DNA of 64,000 nucleotides, from NCBI GenBank assembly GCA_963818225.1, contig CAWFRO010000007.1, positions 124,001-188,000 of the forward strand, given 5' to 3'. Every line of letters starts with the position of its first letter. The stretch's first letter is position 1. This DNA is from Palsa-504 sp963818225 (lineage in GTDB: Bacteria > Actinomycetota > Actinomycetes > Streptosporangiales > Streptosporangiaceae). Positions 42,951-51,416 of the stretch are shown here, one piece after another. The translations under genes were made by a program, and so were the position numbers. The notes under the pieces are model-generated. The model worked only from the letters and a program-made list of their open reading frames with translations, did no database searches and was not told the DNA's origin.

Positions 42951-45627
42951 ATGACCGAGATGCCCGCCGCGGCGGGCTCGGGCCGCGCGCCGGGCGGGGC
43001 AGAACCTGGGCTGATCCACCGTCACGACCTGATGGCCGCCTTGAACCGGGCCGCCCAGAAGCGGGTCACGATCATCTCGGCGCCGGCCGGCACCGGGAAG
43101 ACGTCGCTGTTGCGGGCGTGGGCGGACCAGCCGGGCCCGGATGGCCGGATCGCCTTCATGACCGTACGGCCGGGCCAGCACGATATGCAGCTCTTCTGGC
43201 TCACCATGCTGGGCGCGGTCCGGGCCGCGGCAGGCACCGGCGACGGCGGTGCACAGCTGCCGCCGGTGACACCCGGCTCAAACAGCAGTGCCATGGTCGA
43301 CAAGGTGCTGTCCGAGCTCGAGGAGTCCAGCGAGCGCTTCGTGCTGGTCATCGATGACTTGCACGAGCTCAGCTCACCCGAGGCCGCCGGGCAGCTCACC
43401 GCGCTACTGACGCGCCTGCCTCCGGAAGTACGCGCGATCGTGGCCACTCGCCGCGACCTGCCGCTGCGCCTGCACAAGCTGCGGCTGGCCGGTGACCTGG
43501 CCGAGATCCGCGCCGCGCAGCTGCGCTTCACCTCCCGCGAGACCCGTCAGCTCCTCGCCGCCGCCGGAATCGCCCTGCCCGAGCACATGGCCGCGATGCT
43601 GCATCAGCGGACCGAGGGCTGGGCGGCCGGGCTGCGGCTCGCCGTACTATCCCTCGCCGGGCACCCCGACCCGGAACGGTTCGTCGCCGAGTTCTCCGGC
43701 AACGACCGCACGGTCGCCGAGTACCTGATGGCCGAGATGCTGGAGCGGCAGCCGCCGGAGGTCCAGGGCCTGCTGCTGCGCACTTCCGTGCTGGACCGGG
43801 TCAACGGCGAGCTCGCCGACCTGCTTTCCGGCGCCACGGGCTCGGAACGGATCCTGCTGGACCTCGAGGACGCCAACGCGTTCGTCGTGTCCCTCGACCC
43901 CGGCCGGACCTGGTTCCGATACCACCGCATGTTCGGCGGCCTGCTCCGGCTAGAACTGCGCCGCACAATGCCCGAGGACATCGCCGGACTGCACCGGCTC
44001 GCCGCGCGCTGGCTAGCCGAGCACGGCCAGGCGGCCGACGCTATCGGCCACCTGCAGGCGGCCGGCGACTGGGACGAGGCGGCCCGCATGCTCACCGAGC
44101 ATGCCCTCAGCCTCACCCTTGACGGGCAAGCGGGCACCGTGGTCGGCGATGCTGCGCTCCTTCCCGGCCCGGACCGGTGCGGACTCCCCCGACCTGACCC
44201 TGGTCCGGGCCATCGCCGACCAGTACCAGCTCCGCCTCGACCAGGCCGATGCGCACCTGCGCGAGGTCAGGGCGTACGCAGCGACCACGCCGCCGGCCCG
44301 CCGGCACCGGCTGCAGATGGCCATCGCCTCCGTGGACCTGCTGTCAGCGCGGCTGCGCGGGCACTTCGACAGCATCTTCGAGCAGGCCGGGGCGCTCCTG
44401 GGCCCGGGCGACGGCCAGACGAGCGCCGACGCCGAGCTCGGCAGCGACCTGAAAGCCGTCGCGCTGCTGAACCTGGGCGTCACCGAGGCCTGGTCGCTGC
44501 GGCTGGCCGACAGCGAACGACACCTCGCAGAAGGGGCCGCCCTCGCCGGCCGCATCGGCCGTCCCTACCTAGAGGTAGCCTGCCTGGCCCACCTGGGGTT
44601 CGCCGCCACGATCCACTCCTTCGCCATGGCCCGGCAGCGCTGCGAGGAAGCCATAACGGTGGCGGCGCGGCACGGCTGGGACGCCGAGGCGGTGAGCGCC
44701 CCAGCGCTGGCGGCGCTCGCCAATGCGCTGATCTGGACGGGCCAGTTCGACCTCGCGGACCATTGGCTGGACCGCGCCAGGCGCGCCACGCAGGCCGACG
44801 GCGAGCCCGGCATCCGGCTACTGGTGTGCCTCACCTCGGCGATCATCCAGGCGGCGCGCGGCTACTACCACCGGGCGCTGGAGGAATTCGCCGCCGCCCG
44901 CCAGATCCAGGCGCTCATGGTGGGCGAGCACGGGCTGTCGATCCGCGTGAAGGCCTGGACGATCGCCACCCAGGCCCGGCTCGGGATGGCCGACCAGGCG
45001 CGGGCTGCACTGGCCGCCCTCGACGCCCGGCAGGCCAACGCAGGCGAGATCCGCAACGCGGCCGCGGTGATCCGGCTGGCCCAGCAGGACCCCGCCGCCG
45101 CCCGCCTGGAACTCCGCGCCGTCCTCGGCGGCGACGTCCCCGTTCTTTCCTACCTCACCCGGGTCGAGGCGCACCTGCTGGACGCGCTCGCCTGCCGCGA
45201 CCTGGGCGAGATGCCCGCCGCCCAGGAGGCAGCCGAGCAGGCGCTGAACCTCGCCGAGCCGGACCGGCTGATCCTGCCGTTCGCGATGACCGGCGCATGG
45301 CAGCTCCTCGAAGCTCTGCCGCCGCAAGGCTCATCGCACGCGGCGCTGGTCACCGACATCCTCGACGCCGTCCGCAGCGGTGCGCGGGCGGGGCTGAGCC
45401 AGCGGGCCATGATGCCGGTCGAGGAGCTCAGCAGAAGTGAGCTGCGCGTGCTGCGCTACCTGCCGACGAACCTCACCCGGCGCGAGATCGCCGGCGAGCT
45501 GTCGGTATCGGTGCACACCGTTGACACCCACATCCGCCGGATCTACGCCAAGCTCGGCGCCGCCGACCGGACCGCGGCGGTGGAGCGAGGCCGCGAACTG
45601 CGGCTGCTGTCCGTCGGCCGCACCTGA
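42951..45627 (+). pseudogene. LAL/MalT-type LuxR regulator with one-base frameshift
   Basis: One gene in two frames. The first (42951-~44141) has LIHRHDLMAALNRAA, Walker A APAGTGKTSLLRAW, Walker B FVLVIDDLHEL and the WAAGLRLAVLSLAGH segment typical of MalT-like regulators. The second (~44143-45627) has the helical-repeat middle and a C-terminal LuxR helix-turn-helix (LSRSELRVLRYLPTNLTRRE, VSVHTVDTHIRRIYAKLGA). Removing one G at 44141-44142 joins LDGQAGTV to SAMLRSFPARTG. There is no other damage, so the lesion is recent or a consensus error. The start has GAGGAGA nearby. It sits between the genes carrying the shared element and is a candidate regulator of them. Confidence 0.83.
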
Positions 45628-45671
45628 GCGCCCGGCGGTCACGGCACGGGCGGCTGCCGGCCGGCCGCGCT

Positions 45672-45703
45672 CACCGGATCCACGTGATGCGGTTTCACCT
45701 GCC
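45672..45703 (+). promoter_or_regulatory. Shared 32-nt element, copy B
   Basis: Copy B preserves the outer TCAC...GTGA arms, the central GATC, the GTGATG and the TTTCACCTGCC end of the element. It stands exactly 19 bases before the ATG at 45723, the same spacing as copy A before its gene. The identical placement argues for a real promoter/operator. Confidence 0.6.
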
Positions 45704-45722
45704 TGCCCGCGAGCATGTGGTC

Positions 45723-45971
45723 ATGGACTGGGCACCCGCCCTCTATATGATCCGGGTCGACGGGCATCTCGGCGCCATGGCGCTGTCCGCGTTTCCGGGG
45801 ATGACGCCACAGCAGAACGGCACGCACACGGTGCTCACCGGCCGGCTGGACCAGTCAGCACTGTACGGCGTGCTCGCCGAGATGGAGGCCCTCGGCCTGG
45901 TCCTGCTGGAAGTCCGCCAGATCGAGCCGCACGCGAAATCACTGGAATCCGGGGACACGCCCTCACCCTGA
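45723..45971 (+). CDS. Small conserved-looking protein of the shared regulon (82 aa)
   Basis: From ATG 45723 the 82-residue product reads MDWAPALYMIRVDGHLGAMA and later TVLTGRLDQSALYGVLAEME, then LGLVLLEVRQIEP: an alternating beta-alpha-beta pattern of a small compact domain. No catalytic motif or signal peptide is visible. In actinobacteria such short proteins often sit beside LAL regulators, as I recall, but no function is established. The longer frame from the GTG at 45684 would be translated from inside the shared element, so the inner start is preferred. The C-terminal ~15 residues are weakly structured. Confidence 0.65.
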   Translation: MDWAPALYMIRVDGHLGAMALSAFPGMTPQQNGTHTVLTGRLDQSALYGVLAEMEALGLVLLEVRQIEPHAKSLESGDTPSP

Positions 45972-46054
45972 AACCGCCCGCGATACCGCTGCCCTTCCCC
46001 GCACGGGCGGCATGTTCAGGGCGCATCAGGCATGGCCGATACCCAGCAGGGAAT

Positions 46055-46086
46055 CACCAAAATCCAGTGATGACCTTCCTTCCGCC
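46055..46086 (+). promoter_or_regulatory. Shared 32-nt element, copy C
   Basis: The most diverged copy: the outer TCAC...GTGA arms and GTGATG are kept, but the right-hand TCACCTGCC has become TCCTTCCGCC. A GTG start (46104) lies 17 bases downstream, and the better-supported start of the metallo-beta-lactamase-fold gene is at 46170. Confidence 0.5.
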
Positions 46087-46169
46087 CGGCGGCGATTCTT
46101 GGCGTGGTCACGGGCTTGCGGACGCGCACGGCCGGCAGCGACGTGGCCCCGAGAATCCAGGGAGAAACA

Positions 46170-47150
46170 GTGACATCACCAGCCACGGACACCACCGGCG
46201 CCCCAGACCTGCCCGAGTACGCCCCCGTCCCGGCGATCGCGAAAGGGGCGGCCCTGAACGAGCACGGGTACCACGTCTGGCAGGTCGAGCGGAACCTCTA
46301 CGCGGTCACTGACAACGTCTACATGTCGGCGTTCCTGACCACCCCCGACGGCGTCGTGATTTTCGACGCACCCCCGAACATCGGCCACAACATCCGGCGT
46401 GCCGTGGACGAGATCACCGCCGCCAGCGGCCTGACCAACCAGGTCACCCACATGGTCTACTCACACCACCACGCAGACCACCAGGGAGCGTCCTCGCTGT
46501 TCGGCGGGGACATCATCCGCATCGGCCACGAGGAGACCCGGCGACTGCTGCTGCGCGACGATGACCCCGCCCGCCCCGTCCCGGACGTGACCTTCGCCGA
46601 CAGCTACACCCTGGAAGTCGGCGGCGAGCGGGTCGAACTGGCCTGGCACGGGCCCAACCACTCCCCGGACAACATCTACATCCACTTCCCCGACCACGAC
46701 ACCCTGATGTTCATCGACGTGGTCAACGCCGGCTGGATACCCATCTACAACCTCAACCTCAGCGACGACGTCATCGGGTACACCGGCGCCCCGGCCATCG
46801 CACTGGACTACCCGTGGACGCACCTCATCAGCGGCCACCTGGGCCGGGTGGCCACCCGCGAAGACGTCGCGATGCACCAGCAGTACATCGCCGACATCGA
46901 AGCCAGCTCACGCGAGGCGCTCGCCTCGGTCAACCCGGGACCGATTTTCAAGCACTACGGAGAAAACGTCTGGGCCGCGGTCAGGGCCCACCTCGACGCC
47001 GTCACCGAGCACGCCGCCGCCCCCGTCATCGCCAAATACACCGGCGTACTGGGCGGCGCCGACATCGACATCTTCACCACGACCACGACGTTCGCGATCA
47101 TGCAGTCGATCCGCCTCGACCGCGGCCCCAGCGGCCCGGTCCATCCCTGA
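46170..47150 (+). CDS. Metallo-beta-lactamase-fold hydrolase
   Basis: A 326-residue protein with the full metal motif SHHHADHQGA (HxHxDH, about residue 105), a second ligand region HGPNHSPDNIYI, and a third around LISGHLGRVATRED. The N-terminal strand pattern NLYAVTDNVYMSAFLTTPDG is that of glyoxalase II/SdsA1-like enzymes. It hydrolyses an unknown ester, thioester or lactone. No clear signal peptide. GTG 46170 follows CCAGGGAGA by about six bases; an upstream GTG at 46104 in the same frame lies close to the shared element and would add 22 residues. Function is probably linked to the aldo/keto reductase. Confidence 0.85.
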   Translation: MTSPATDTTGAPDLPEYAPVPAIAKGAALNEHGYHVWQVERNLYAVTDNVYMSAFLTTPDGVVIFDAPPNIGHNIRRAVDEITAASGLTNQVTHMVYSHHHADHQGASSLFGGDIIRIGHEETRRLLLRDDDPARPVPDVTFADSYTLEVGGERVELAWHGPNHSPDNIYIHFPDHDTLMFIDVVNAGWIPIYNLNLSDDVIGYTGAPAIALDYPWTHLISGHLGRVATREDVAMHQQYIADIEASSREALASVNPGPIFKHYGENVWAAVRAHLDAVTEHAAAPVIAKYTGVLGGADIDIFTTTTTFAIMQSIRLDRGPSGPVHP

Positions 47151-47213
47151 CCGCAGGGCTCCACGTGATCGCCTATCGCGGCGCTGAGGTCTTGGCGGCC
47201 GTGGAGCCGGCGT

Positions 47214-48038
47214 CTACGGGCGGCCGGCATGCGGTGCGGGCTGGCCGGCCGCCGCGAGCAGCTGCCCGGTCCAATCCGGCCCGTCGCTCATCGCCGTCTG
47301 CATCCCGTGCCATCGCGCGGCCGCAATGAACAGCGTCCTGCCATCCTCGCCGCCGAGCATGCAGGCAAAGCACCCCCGATCGACGGCGACCGTGTCGAGC
47401 ACCTCGCCGCCCTCCCGTACGCGCACACAGCCCTGGCCCGGAACGCTCGCAACCCACACGGCACCGTCCGTGTCCGCGCAGATGCCGTCGGGCGCGTGCT
47501 CAAGATCAGCCCAGACGCTTCGGCCGGCGAGGGTCCCGTCCTCGGCCACGTCGAACGCGACGAGCTGCTTGGCGTGCGAATCAGCGACGACGAGGATGCG
47601 GCCATCGTCGACCAAGGCCATGCCGTTGGGCCACGGCAAGCCGTCCGCGACCGCGCGCATGCTGCCGTCCGGCCGGACACGCACGATTCCCGGTCCGCCG
47701 TTCACGTAGGCGGTACCGGTTGCGTCAACCACGAGCTCATTGAACGGCGGGCGGCCCAGAGCGGTGAGGTCCGCCGCGATGGCAAGCGTTCCGTCCGGCT
47801 CCTGACGCAGCAATCTGCCCTGTGGCCCGTCGACGATGAGCATCCGCCCGTCGGGAAGCCAGTCAATGCTGAAGGGGATGGTCTGCGGGGCGAGACGAGC
47901 GATCACCTCGCGCTCGCCGTCACCGCTCACCGCCAGTACCTCGCCAGCGCCCCAGTTGCACAGCCAGGCCCGTCCGTCGTGCCATCGGGTCGACTCCGGA
48001 AAGCCCAGGCCGTCAACCACGACGCGTGTCTCGCTCAT
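47214..48038 (-). CDS. SMP-30/gluconolactonase-like calcium hydrolase
   Basis: A 274-residue six-bladed propeller protein. Seen: LGFPESTRWHDGRAWLCNWG with the Glu metal ligand, FNELVVDATGTAYVNGG (Asn ligand), GLPWPNGMALVDDG (Asn ligand) and HAPDGICADTDGAVWVASVP (Asp catalytic region). Members hydrolyse lactones in the cytosol. ATG 48038 is preceded by GGGAGA. It is transcribed away from the TetR gene at 48196 and the two share an intergenic region with two perfect palindromes, so TetR control is likely. Confidence 0.9.
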   Translation of the reverse strand: MSETRVVVDGLGFPESTRWHDGRAWLCNWGAGEVLAVSGDGEREVIARLAPQTIPFSIDWLPDGRMLIVDGPQGRLLRQEPDGTLAIAADLTALGRPPFNELVVDATGTAYVNGGPGIVRVRPDGSMRAVADGLPWPNGMALVDDGRILVVADSHAKQLVAFDVAEDGTLAGRSVWADLEHAPDGICADTDGAVWVASVPGQGCVRVREGGEVLDTVAVDRGCFACMLGGEDGRTLFIAAARWHGMQTAMSDGPDWTGQLLAAAGQPAPHAGRP

Positions 48039-48138
48039 CCCAACGTCTCCCCTGCTCGTCAGCACGCCCCCCAGGCCTGCCCGGAGATTTACCGCGGCCC
48101 GGCCCGGCGCCGGGAAGCGCTCCGGCCGCGGGCACCAA

Positions 48139-48184
48139 ACTGGACTGTCCAGTACAGTACTTCATTCAAACTGGACTGTCCAGT
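48139..48184. promoter_or_regulatory. Two identical palindromic TetR operators
   Basis: The 15-bp palindrome ACTGGACTGTCCAGT occurs at 48139-48153 and again at 48170-48184, 31 bases apart (three helical turns), between the SMP-30 gene and the divergent tetR gene. The repeats are exact, with matching flanks (AA before, AC after). Binding by the adjacent TetR protein and control of both genes is inferred. Confidence 0.8.
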
Positions 48185-48195
48185 ACTATTGAGAT

Positions 48196-48849
48196 GTGAG
48201 CGAGACAACCACGGCCAGCACGCAAGCCCGCGGCGAGACCCGGACAGCGCGCAAGCGCCGGGCCATCCTGGATGCGGCCACCACGCTGTTCCTGCGGGAG
48301 GGGTACCTGGCTACCAGCATGGACCAGATCGCGGCAGCGGCTTCGGTGTCCAAGCAGACCGTCTACAAGCAGTTCGCCGGCAAGCAGAGCCTGTTCCGCG
48401 AGATCGTGACCGGCACCGTCGCCGAGGTCAGCGACCCCGTCGCCGAGCGGGTCGCCAGCCTGCCGGACAGCACCGACCTGGCGGCCGGCCTTCAGGGCCT
48501 GGCCCGCGCGCTGCTCGCTCAGGTGATCCAGCCCCGGGTGATGCAGCTGCGCCGCCTGGTGATCGGCGAAGCGGGCCGCTTCCCGGAATTGGGCCGCCTG
48601 TTCTACGACAGCGGCCCCGGGCGCACCATCGACACCCTGGCCGCCACCTTCGAAATCCTCGCCGCCCGCGGGACGCTCCGGCTCCAGGACCCGCGGCTCG
48701 CCGCCGAGCACTTCAACTGGCTGGTCATGGCGGCCCCGCTCAACCAGGTAATGCTCTGCGGCGACACCGAACTGCCCGCCCAAACCGACCTCGACCGCTA
48801 CGCCGACGCCGGAACCCGAGCATTTCTCGCCGCCTACGGCGCAAACTGA
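48196..48849 (+). CDS. TetR-family regulator (full-length copy)
   Basis: A 217-residue regulator. The N-terminal DNA-binding domain (~18-65) has ILDAATTLFLREGYLATSMD and AAASVSKQTVYKQFAGKQSL, the TetR helix-turn-helix. The C-terminal ~140 residues form an all-helical ligand domain (TetR_C type) ending in TRAFLAAYGAN. It begins with GTG 12 bases after the second palindrome. A second copy missing the first ~24 codons, almost identical at DNA level, lies at 49951-50532. It likely represses itself and the SMP-30 gene until a lactone or related ligand is present; ligand unknown. Confidence 0.92.
   Translation: MSETTTASTQARGETRTARKRRAILDAATTLFLREGYLATSMDQIAAAASVSKQTVYKQFAGKQSLFREIVTGTVAEVSDPVAERVASLPDSTDLAAGLQGLARALLAQVIQPRVMQLRRLVIGEAGRFPELGRLFYDSGPGRTIDTLAATFEILAARGTLRLQDPRLAAEHFNWLVMAAPLNQVMLCGDTELPAQTDLDRYADAGTRAFLAAYGAN
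48268..48849 (+). repeat. Direct duplication of TetR coding sequence (partner 49951-50532)
   Basis: The two 582-bp segments align with no gap and few substitutions. With the whiB (48924-49023 / 50606-50705) and PPC (49020-49083 / 52773-52836) pieces they form a mosaic of duplicated blocks spanning 48.2-52.8 kb. Confidence 0.88.
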
Positions 48850-48923
48850 CCGCCGCGCCCGGTTCCGGTCACGACACCGGGCCGTCCGGCCTGGCCCGCG
48901 TGCCTTCAATTAGATACCTGCGG

Positions 48924-49023
48924 TAACGAGTGGAGGCCCCGCGGAGAGCGCGCCGTTCGGCCTCGCTGGTGCCACCCCAGATCCCGGACACGGTGCCGTG
49001 ATCCAGTGCCCACGCCAGGCACG
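48924..49023 (-). pseudogene. 3' fragment of whiB
   Basis: Near-identical to 50606-50705, the 3' part of the intact WhiB gene (region encoding the last Cys and the GIWGG turn). It lacks the start and three of four Cys codons. Its inner end fuses directly to a piece of the PPC gene at a four-base CACG overlap. Confidence 0.8.
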
Positions 49024-49083
49024 ACGTAGGTGACTTCGTCCGCGTCCTCGATAACTTTGGCCTTCATCTCAGCTCCTCACGCA
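49020..49083 (-). pseudogene. 5' fragment of the PPC/DUF296 gene
   Basis: Identical to 52773-52836, including the ATG (49067-49065 on this strand), the ribosome binding region and about 15 codons (MKAKVIEDADEVTYVV). It then runs into the whiB fragment out of frame. It could direct a short chimeric peptide of about 50 residues, but this has no expected function. Confidence 0.8.
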
Positions 49084-49118
49084 GACGCCGCGGCGGCGTG
49101 TCCATTCAGGGCTCAGCT

Positions 49119-49592
49119 CTAGGACCGCCAGGGCAGCCGCACCGGCGCCGCGGGCACGCCGCCGAGCAGCCGCTCGACGAGCCCGCCGAGCCCGGGCGGG
49201 ATTATCACCTCGCTGCTGGCCCGCAGCTCCCCTGCGGTCCACCACCGGTGCCCGGTGATGACCGACCGCTCCAGCGGCTCCTGCCCGCGCGGGTCGACCG
49301 ACGGCTCGCTCACCCGGACCAGGAAGTACGAGTCCGCGCCGAAGAAGACCTGGCCGTCAGGTGCCTCCCAGAGCCCGGCACTGGTGGCGACCGGCAGGCC
49401 TAGCTCGGTCCGGATATGGCCGGTTTCCTCGGCCAGTTCCCTGGCTGCCGCGGCCACCGGGTTCTCTCCGGTGCGCAGTCCGCCGCCCGGGGTGAACCAG
49501 AACCTCCCCCTCGGGTCCTCGGCGCTGAACAGCAGGATCCGGTCGGCCGGGTCGAGCACGAGCAGCCGGGCCGTCGGCCGGAACCTGGGCAT
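49119..49592 (-). CDS. Nudix hydrolase
   Basis: A 157-residue protein with the Nudix box GGGLRTGENPVAAAARELAE continuing ETGH, i.e. GX5EX7REUXEEXGU (about residues 36-58), and the surrounding strands LLVLDPADRILLFSAED and FWFTPGG. It hydrolyses a nucleoside-diphosphate-linked substrate with Mg2+; the substrate is not predictable. ATG 49592 opens directly on the fold. The gene lies inside the duplicated mosaic but itself is single-copy here. Intact. Confidence 0.9.
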   Translation of the reverse strand: MPRFRPTARLLVLDPADRILLFSAEDPRGRFWFTPGGGLRTGENPVAAAARELAEETGHIRTELGLPVATSAGLWEAPDGQVFFGADSYFLVRVSEPSVDPRGQEPLERSVITGHRWWTAGELRASSEVIIPPGLGGLVERLLGGVPAAPVRLPWRS

Positions 49593-49719
49593 GGCACGAC
49601 CCTAGCGCCGCCCGGCCGGGCCCCACCACCTGGCAGGTTTCTTTCCCCGCCCCCTGGTGGCACGCGAGAATTGACAGGTGAACTATCTGTCGCTGGCTCC
49701 CGCCTTCCGTTCCGGGTCC

Positions 49720-49833
49720 GAATGCGGCATCAATCGCCTCCAGCGCAACCGCGTTATCGCCACCCGCTACGGCAAGCTCGCCGTCCGCTTGCAAGCCACG
49801 GTCCGCATCGCCGCCCTCAGCGGACGGCTCCGC
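49720..49833 (+). pseudogene. IS5-type transposase C-terminal remnant
   Basis: The plus strand encodes ECGINRLQRNRVIATRYGKL then AVRLQATVRIAALSGRL, the conserved RxINRLKxxRxxATRYxKLAV tail of IS5-family transposases. Nothing upstream resembles the rest of the enzyme. It lies 118 bp before the truncated TetR copy and may mark the recombination that made the duplication. Confidence 0.68.
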
Positions 49834-49950
49834 CCTGGCTTTGAACACGCTCGCCGGGGCTTTAGTCTGCGGCCGGGGTCGGCAGCCTGGGGTTTGCAGC
49901 GAGGGCTGGTCCTATCATTCGTAGCCAGGCCAGCCTGCACATAGACCGCC

Positions 49951-50532
49951 CTGGATGCGGCCACCACGCTGTTCCTGCGCGAGGGGTACCTGGCTACCAG
50001 CATGGACCAGATCGCGGCAGCGGCCTCGGTGTCCAAGCAGACCGTCTACAAGCAGTTCGCCGGCAAGCAGAGCCTGTTCCGCGAGATCGTGACCGGCACC
50101 GTCGCCGAGGTCAGCGACCCCGTCGCCGAGCGGGTCGCCAGCCTGCCGGACAGCACCGACCTGGCGGCCGGCCTTCAAGGCCTGGCCCGCGCGCTGCTCG
50201 CTCAGGTGATCCAGCCCCGGGTGATGCAGCTGCGCCGCCTGGTGATCGGCGAAGCGGGCCGCTTCCCGGAATTGGGCCGCCTGTTCTACGACAGCGGCCC
50301 CGGGCGCACCATCGACACCCTGGCCGCCACCTTCGAAATCCTCGCCGCCCGCGGGACGCTCCGGCTCCAGGACCCGCGGCTCGCCGCCGAGCACTTCAAC
50401 TGGCTGGTCATGGCGGCCCCGCTCAACCAGGTAATGCTCTGCGGCGACGCCGAACTGCCCGCCCAAGCCGACCTCGACCGCTACGCCGACGCCGGAACCC
50501 GAGCATTTCTTGCCGCCTACGGCGCAAACTGA
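49951..50532 (+). pseudogene. 5'-truncated second TetR copy
   Basis: 49951-50532 matches 48268-48849 at a constant offset of 1683 with only a few substitutions (for example T to A changing GDTELPAQT to GDAELPAQA). The first ~24 codons, the promoter and the palindromic operators are missing; upstream sequence is unrelated. The first in-frame Met (50002) lies after helix 1 of the DNA-binding domain, so a product would lack normal DNA binding, though it could still dimerise with the full-length protein. Confidence 0.88.
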
Positions 50533-50594
50533 CCGCTATGCCCGGCCAGGCAGCTTGAATCCCGCTCCCGCTGTCCTGACCAAATTCGCTGAGA

Positions 50595-50849
50595 TCACCT
50601 CAGTGATCGGGTGGAGGCCCGGCGGATGGCGCGCCGTTCGGCCTCGCTGGTGCCACCCCAGATCCCGGACACGGTGCCGTGATCCAGTGCCCACGCCAGG
50701 CACGGCTGGCGCACCGGGCACGCCGCGCAGATCCGTTTGGCCTCATCGATCTGATCCACCCCAGGCCCGACCGCGGCGATGGGGAAGAACAGGTCAGGAT
50801 CGGCGTGCAGGCAGGCGGCATCGTCCCACCAGTTCGCATATCCAGTCAC
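50595..50849 (-). CDS. WhiB-family iron-sulfur regulator
   Basis: An 84-residue protein with the four cluster Cys residues (WDDAACLHADPDLFFP, then RICAACPVRQPCLAWAL) and the GIWGGTSEAERRAIRR turn and basic DNA-contact tail. WhiB proteins bind a [4Fe-4S] cluster and act with the primary sigma factor in redox response or development. ATG 50849, with AAGGAAGGA just upstream. A 3' fragment of this gene is duplicated at 48924-49023. The small gene at 50869 precedes it on the same strand by 19 bp, so both probably form an operon. Confidence 0.93.
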   Translation of the reverse strand: MTGYANWWDDAACLHADPDLFFPIAAVGPGVDQIDEAKRICAACPVRQPCLAWALDHGTVSGIWGGTSEAERRAIRRASTRSLR

Positions 50850-50868
50850 GGATCCTTCCTTCCTCGGG

Positions 50869-51066
50869 TCAGCGGATGATCCGCAGAGCGAGCAGCGGGG
50901 GGCAGCCCCGGTGCACCAGCGTGGCGATTTGATGCCAGTCCAGGCGATCGGCGTCGGCGTCGGCCAGAGCGGCGGGGATCCCTAGGCGCATGAGCCGGGT
51001 CACCCGCCAGTCGTGCACCAGCTGCGCATCATGGTCAATGACTTCCTGGGTGGTCCGCGGCATCAT
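50869..51066 (-). CDS. Small protein co-transcribed with whiB
   Basis: A 65-residue protein from the double ATG at 51066/51063, preceded by AGGAGG. It reads TTQEVIDHDAQLVHDWRVTR then LMRLGIPAALADADADRLDW and HQIATLVHRGCPPLLALRII. The WRVTRLxRLGIP...DWHQIAxLVxxGCPxxLALRI pattern is one I recall from many actinobacteria, often beside whiB. It is predicted helical and has no enzyme motif. The stop is 19 bp before the whiB start, so co-expression is likely. Confidence 0.72.
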   Translation of the reverse strand: MMPRTTQEVIDHDAQLVHDWRVTRLMRLGIPAALADADADRLDWHQIATLVHRGCPPLLALRIIR

Positions 51067-51416
51067 GTCGTGCCCGCCTCCTGTCTTCCTCAGTGGGCAC
51101 CACCCAGCCTCACGTCCGGCCTGATGAGCCGGCATCGCACGTTCCTGGTGATTAATCAGTCCCGAGGGTCACGCCATGCTGTCCGGCGTGAATCCCAAAC
51201 ATGTGACGCCTGCTCACCAGGACGGCGGCCAGGCTCGGGTGCTGGCGGGAGGACACCGCGTCGCCGGGCCGGCGAAGAACGGCGATGAACGGCGCTCATT
51301 CCGTAACCGGCATCCGCGTGGTCCGATGACCAGCAACGCCGTCGCCGACATATCCGGGGAGGTGAAGCGGCGCTTGCTCACCGGCCTAAACGGCGGGGCC
51401 GCACGTCGCGATCTTG
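51067..51416. other. 350-bp spacer
   Basis: It separates the whiB operon (minus) from the sensor-kinase fragment (plus). It must contain the operon promoter. A plus-strand frame ending at 51427 (MTSNAVADISGEVKRRLL onward) overlaps the kinase start but has no recognisable features. Confidence 0.4.
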
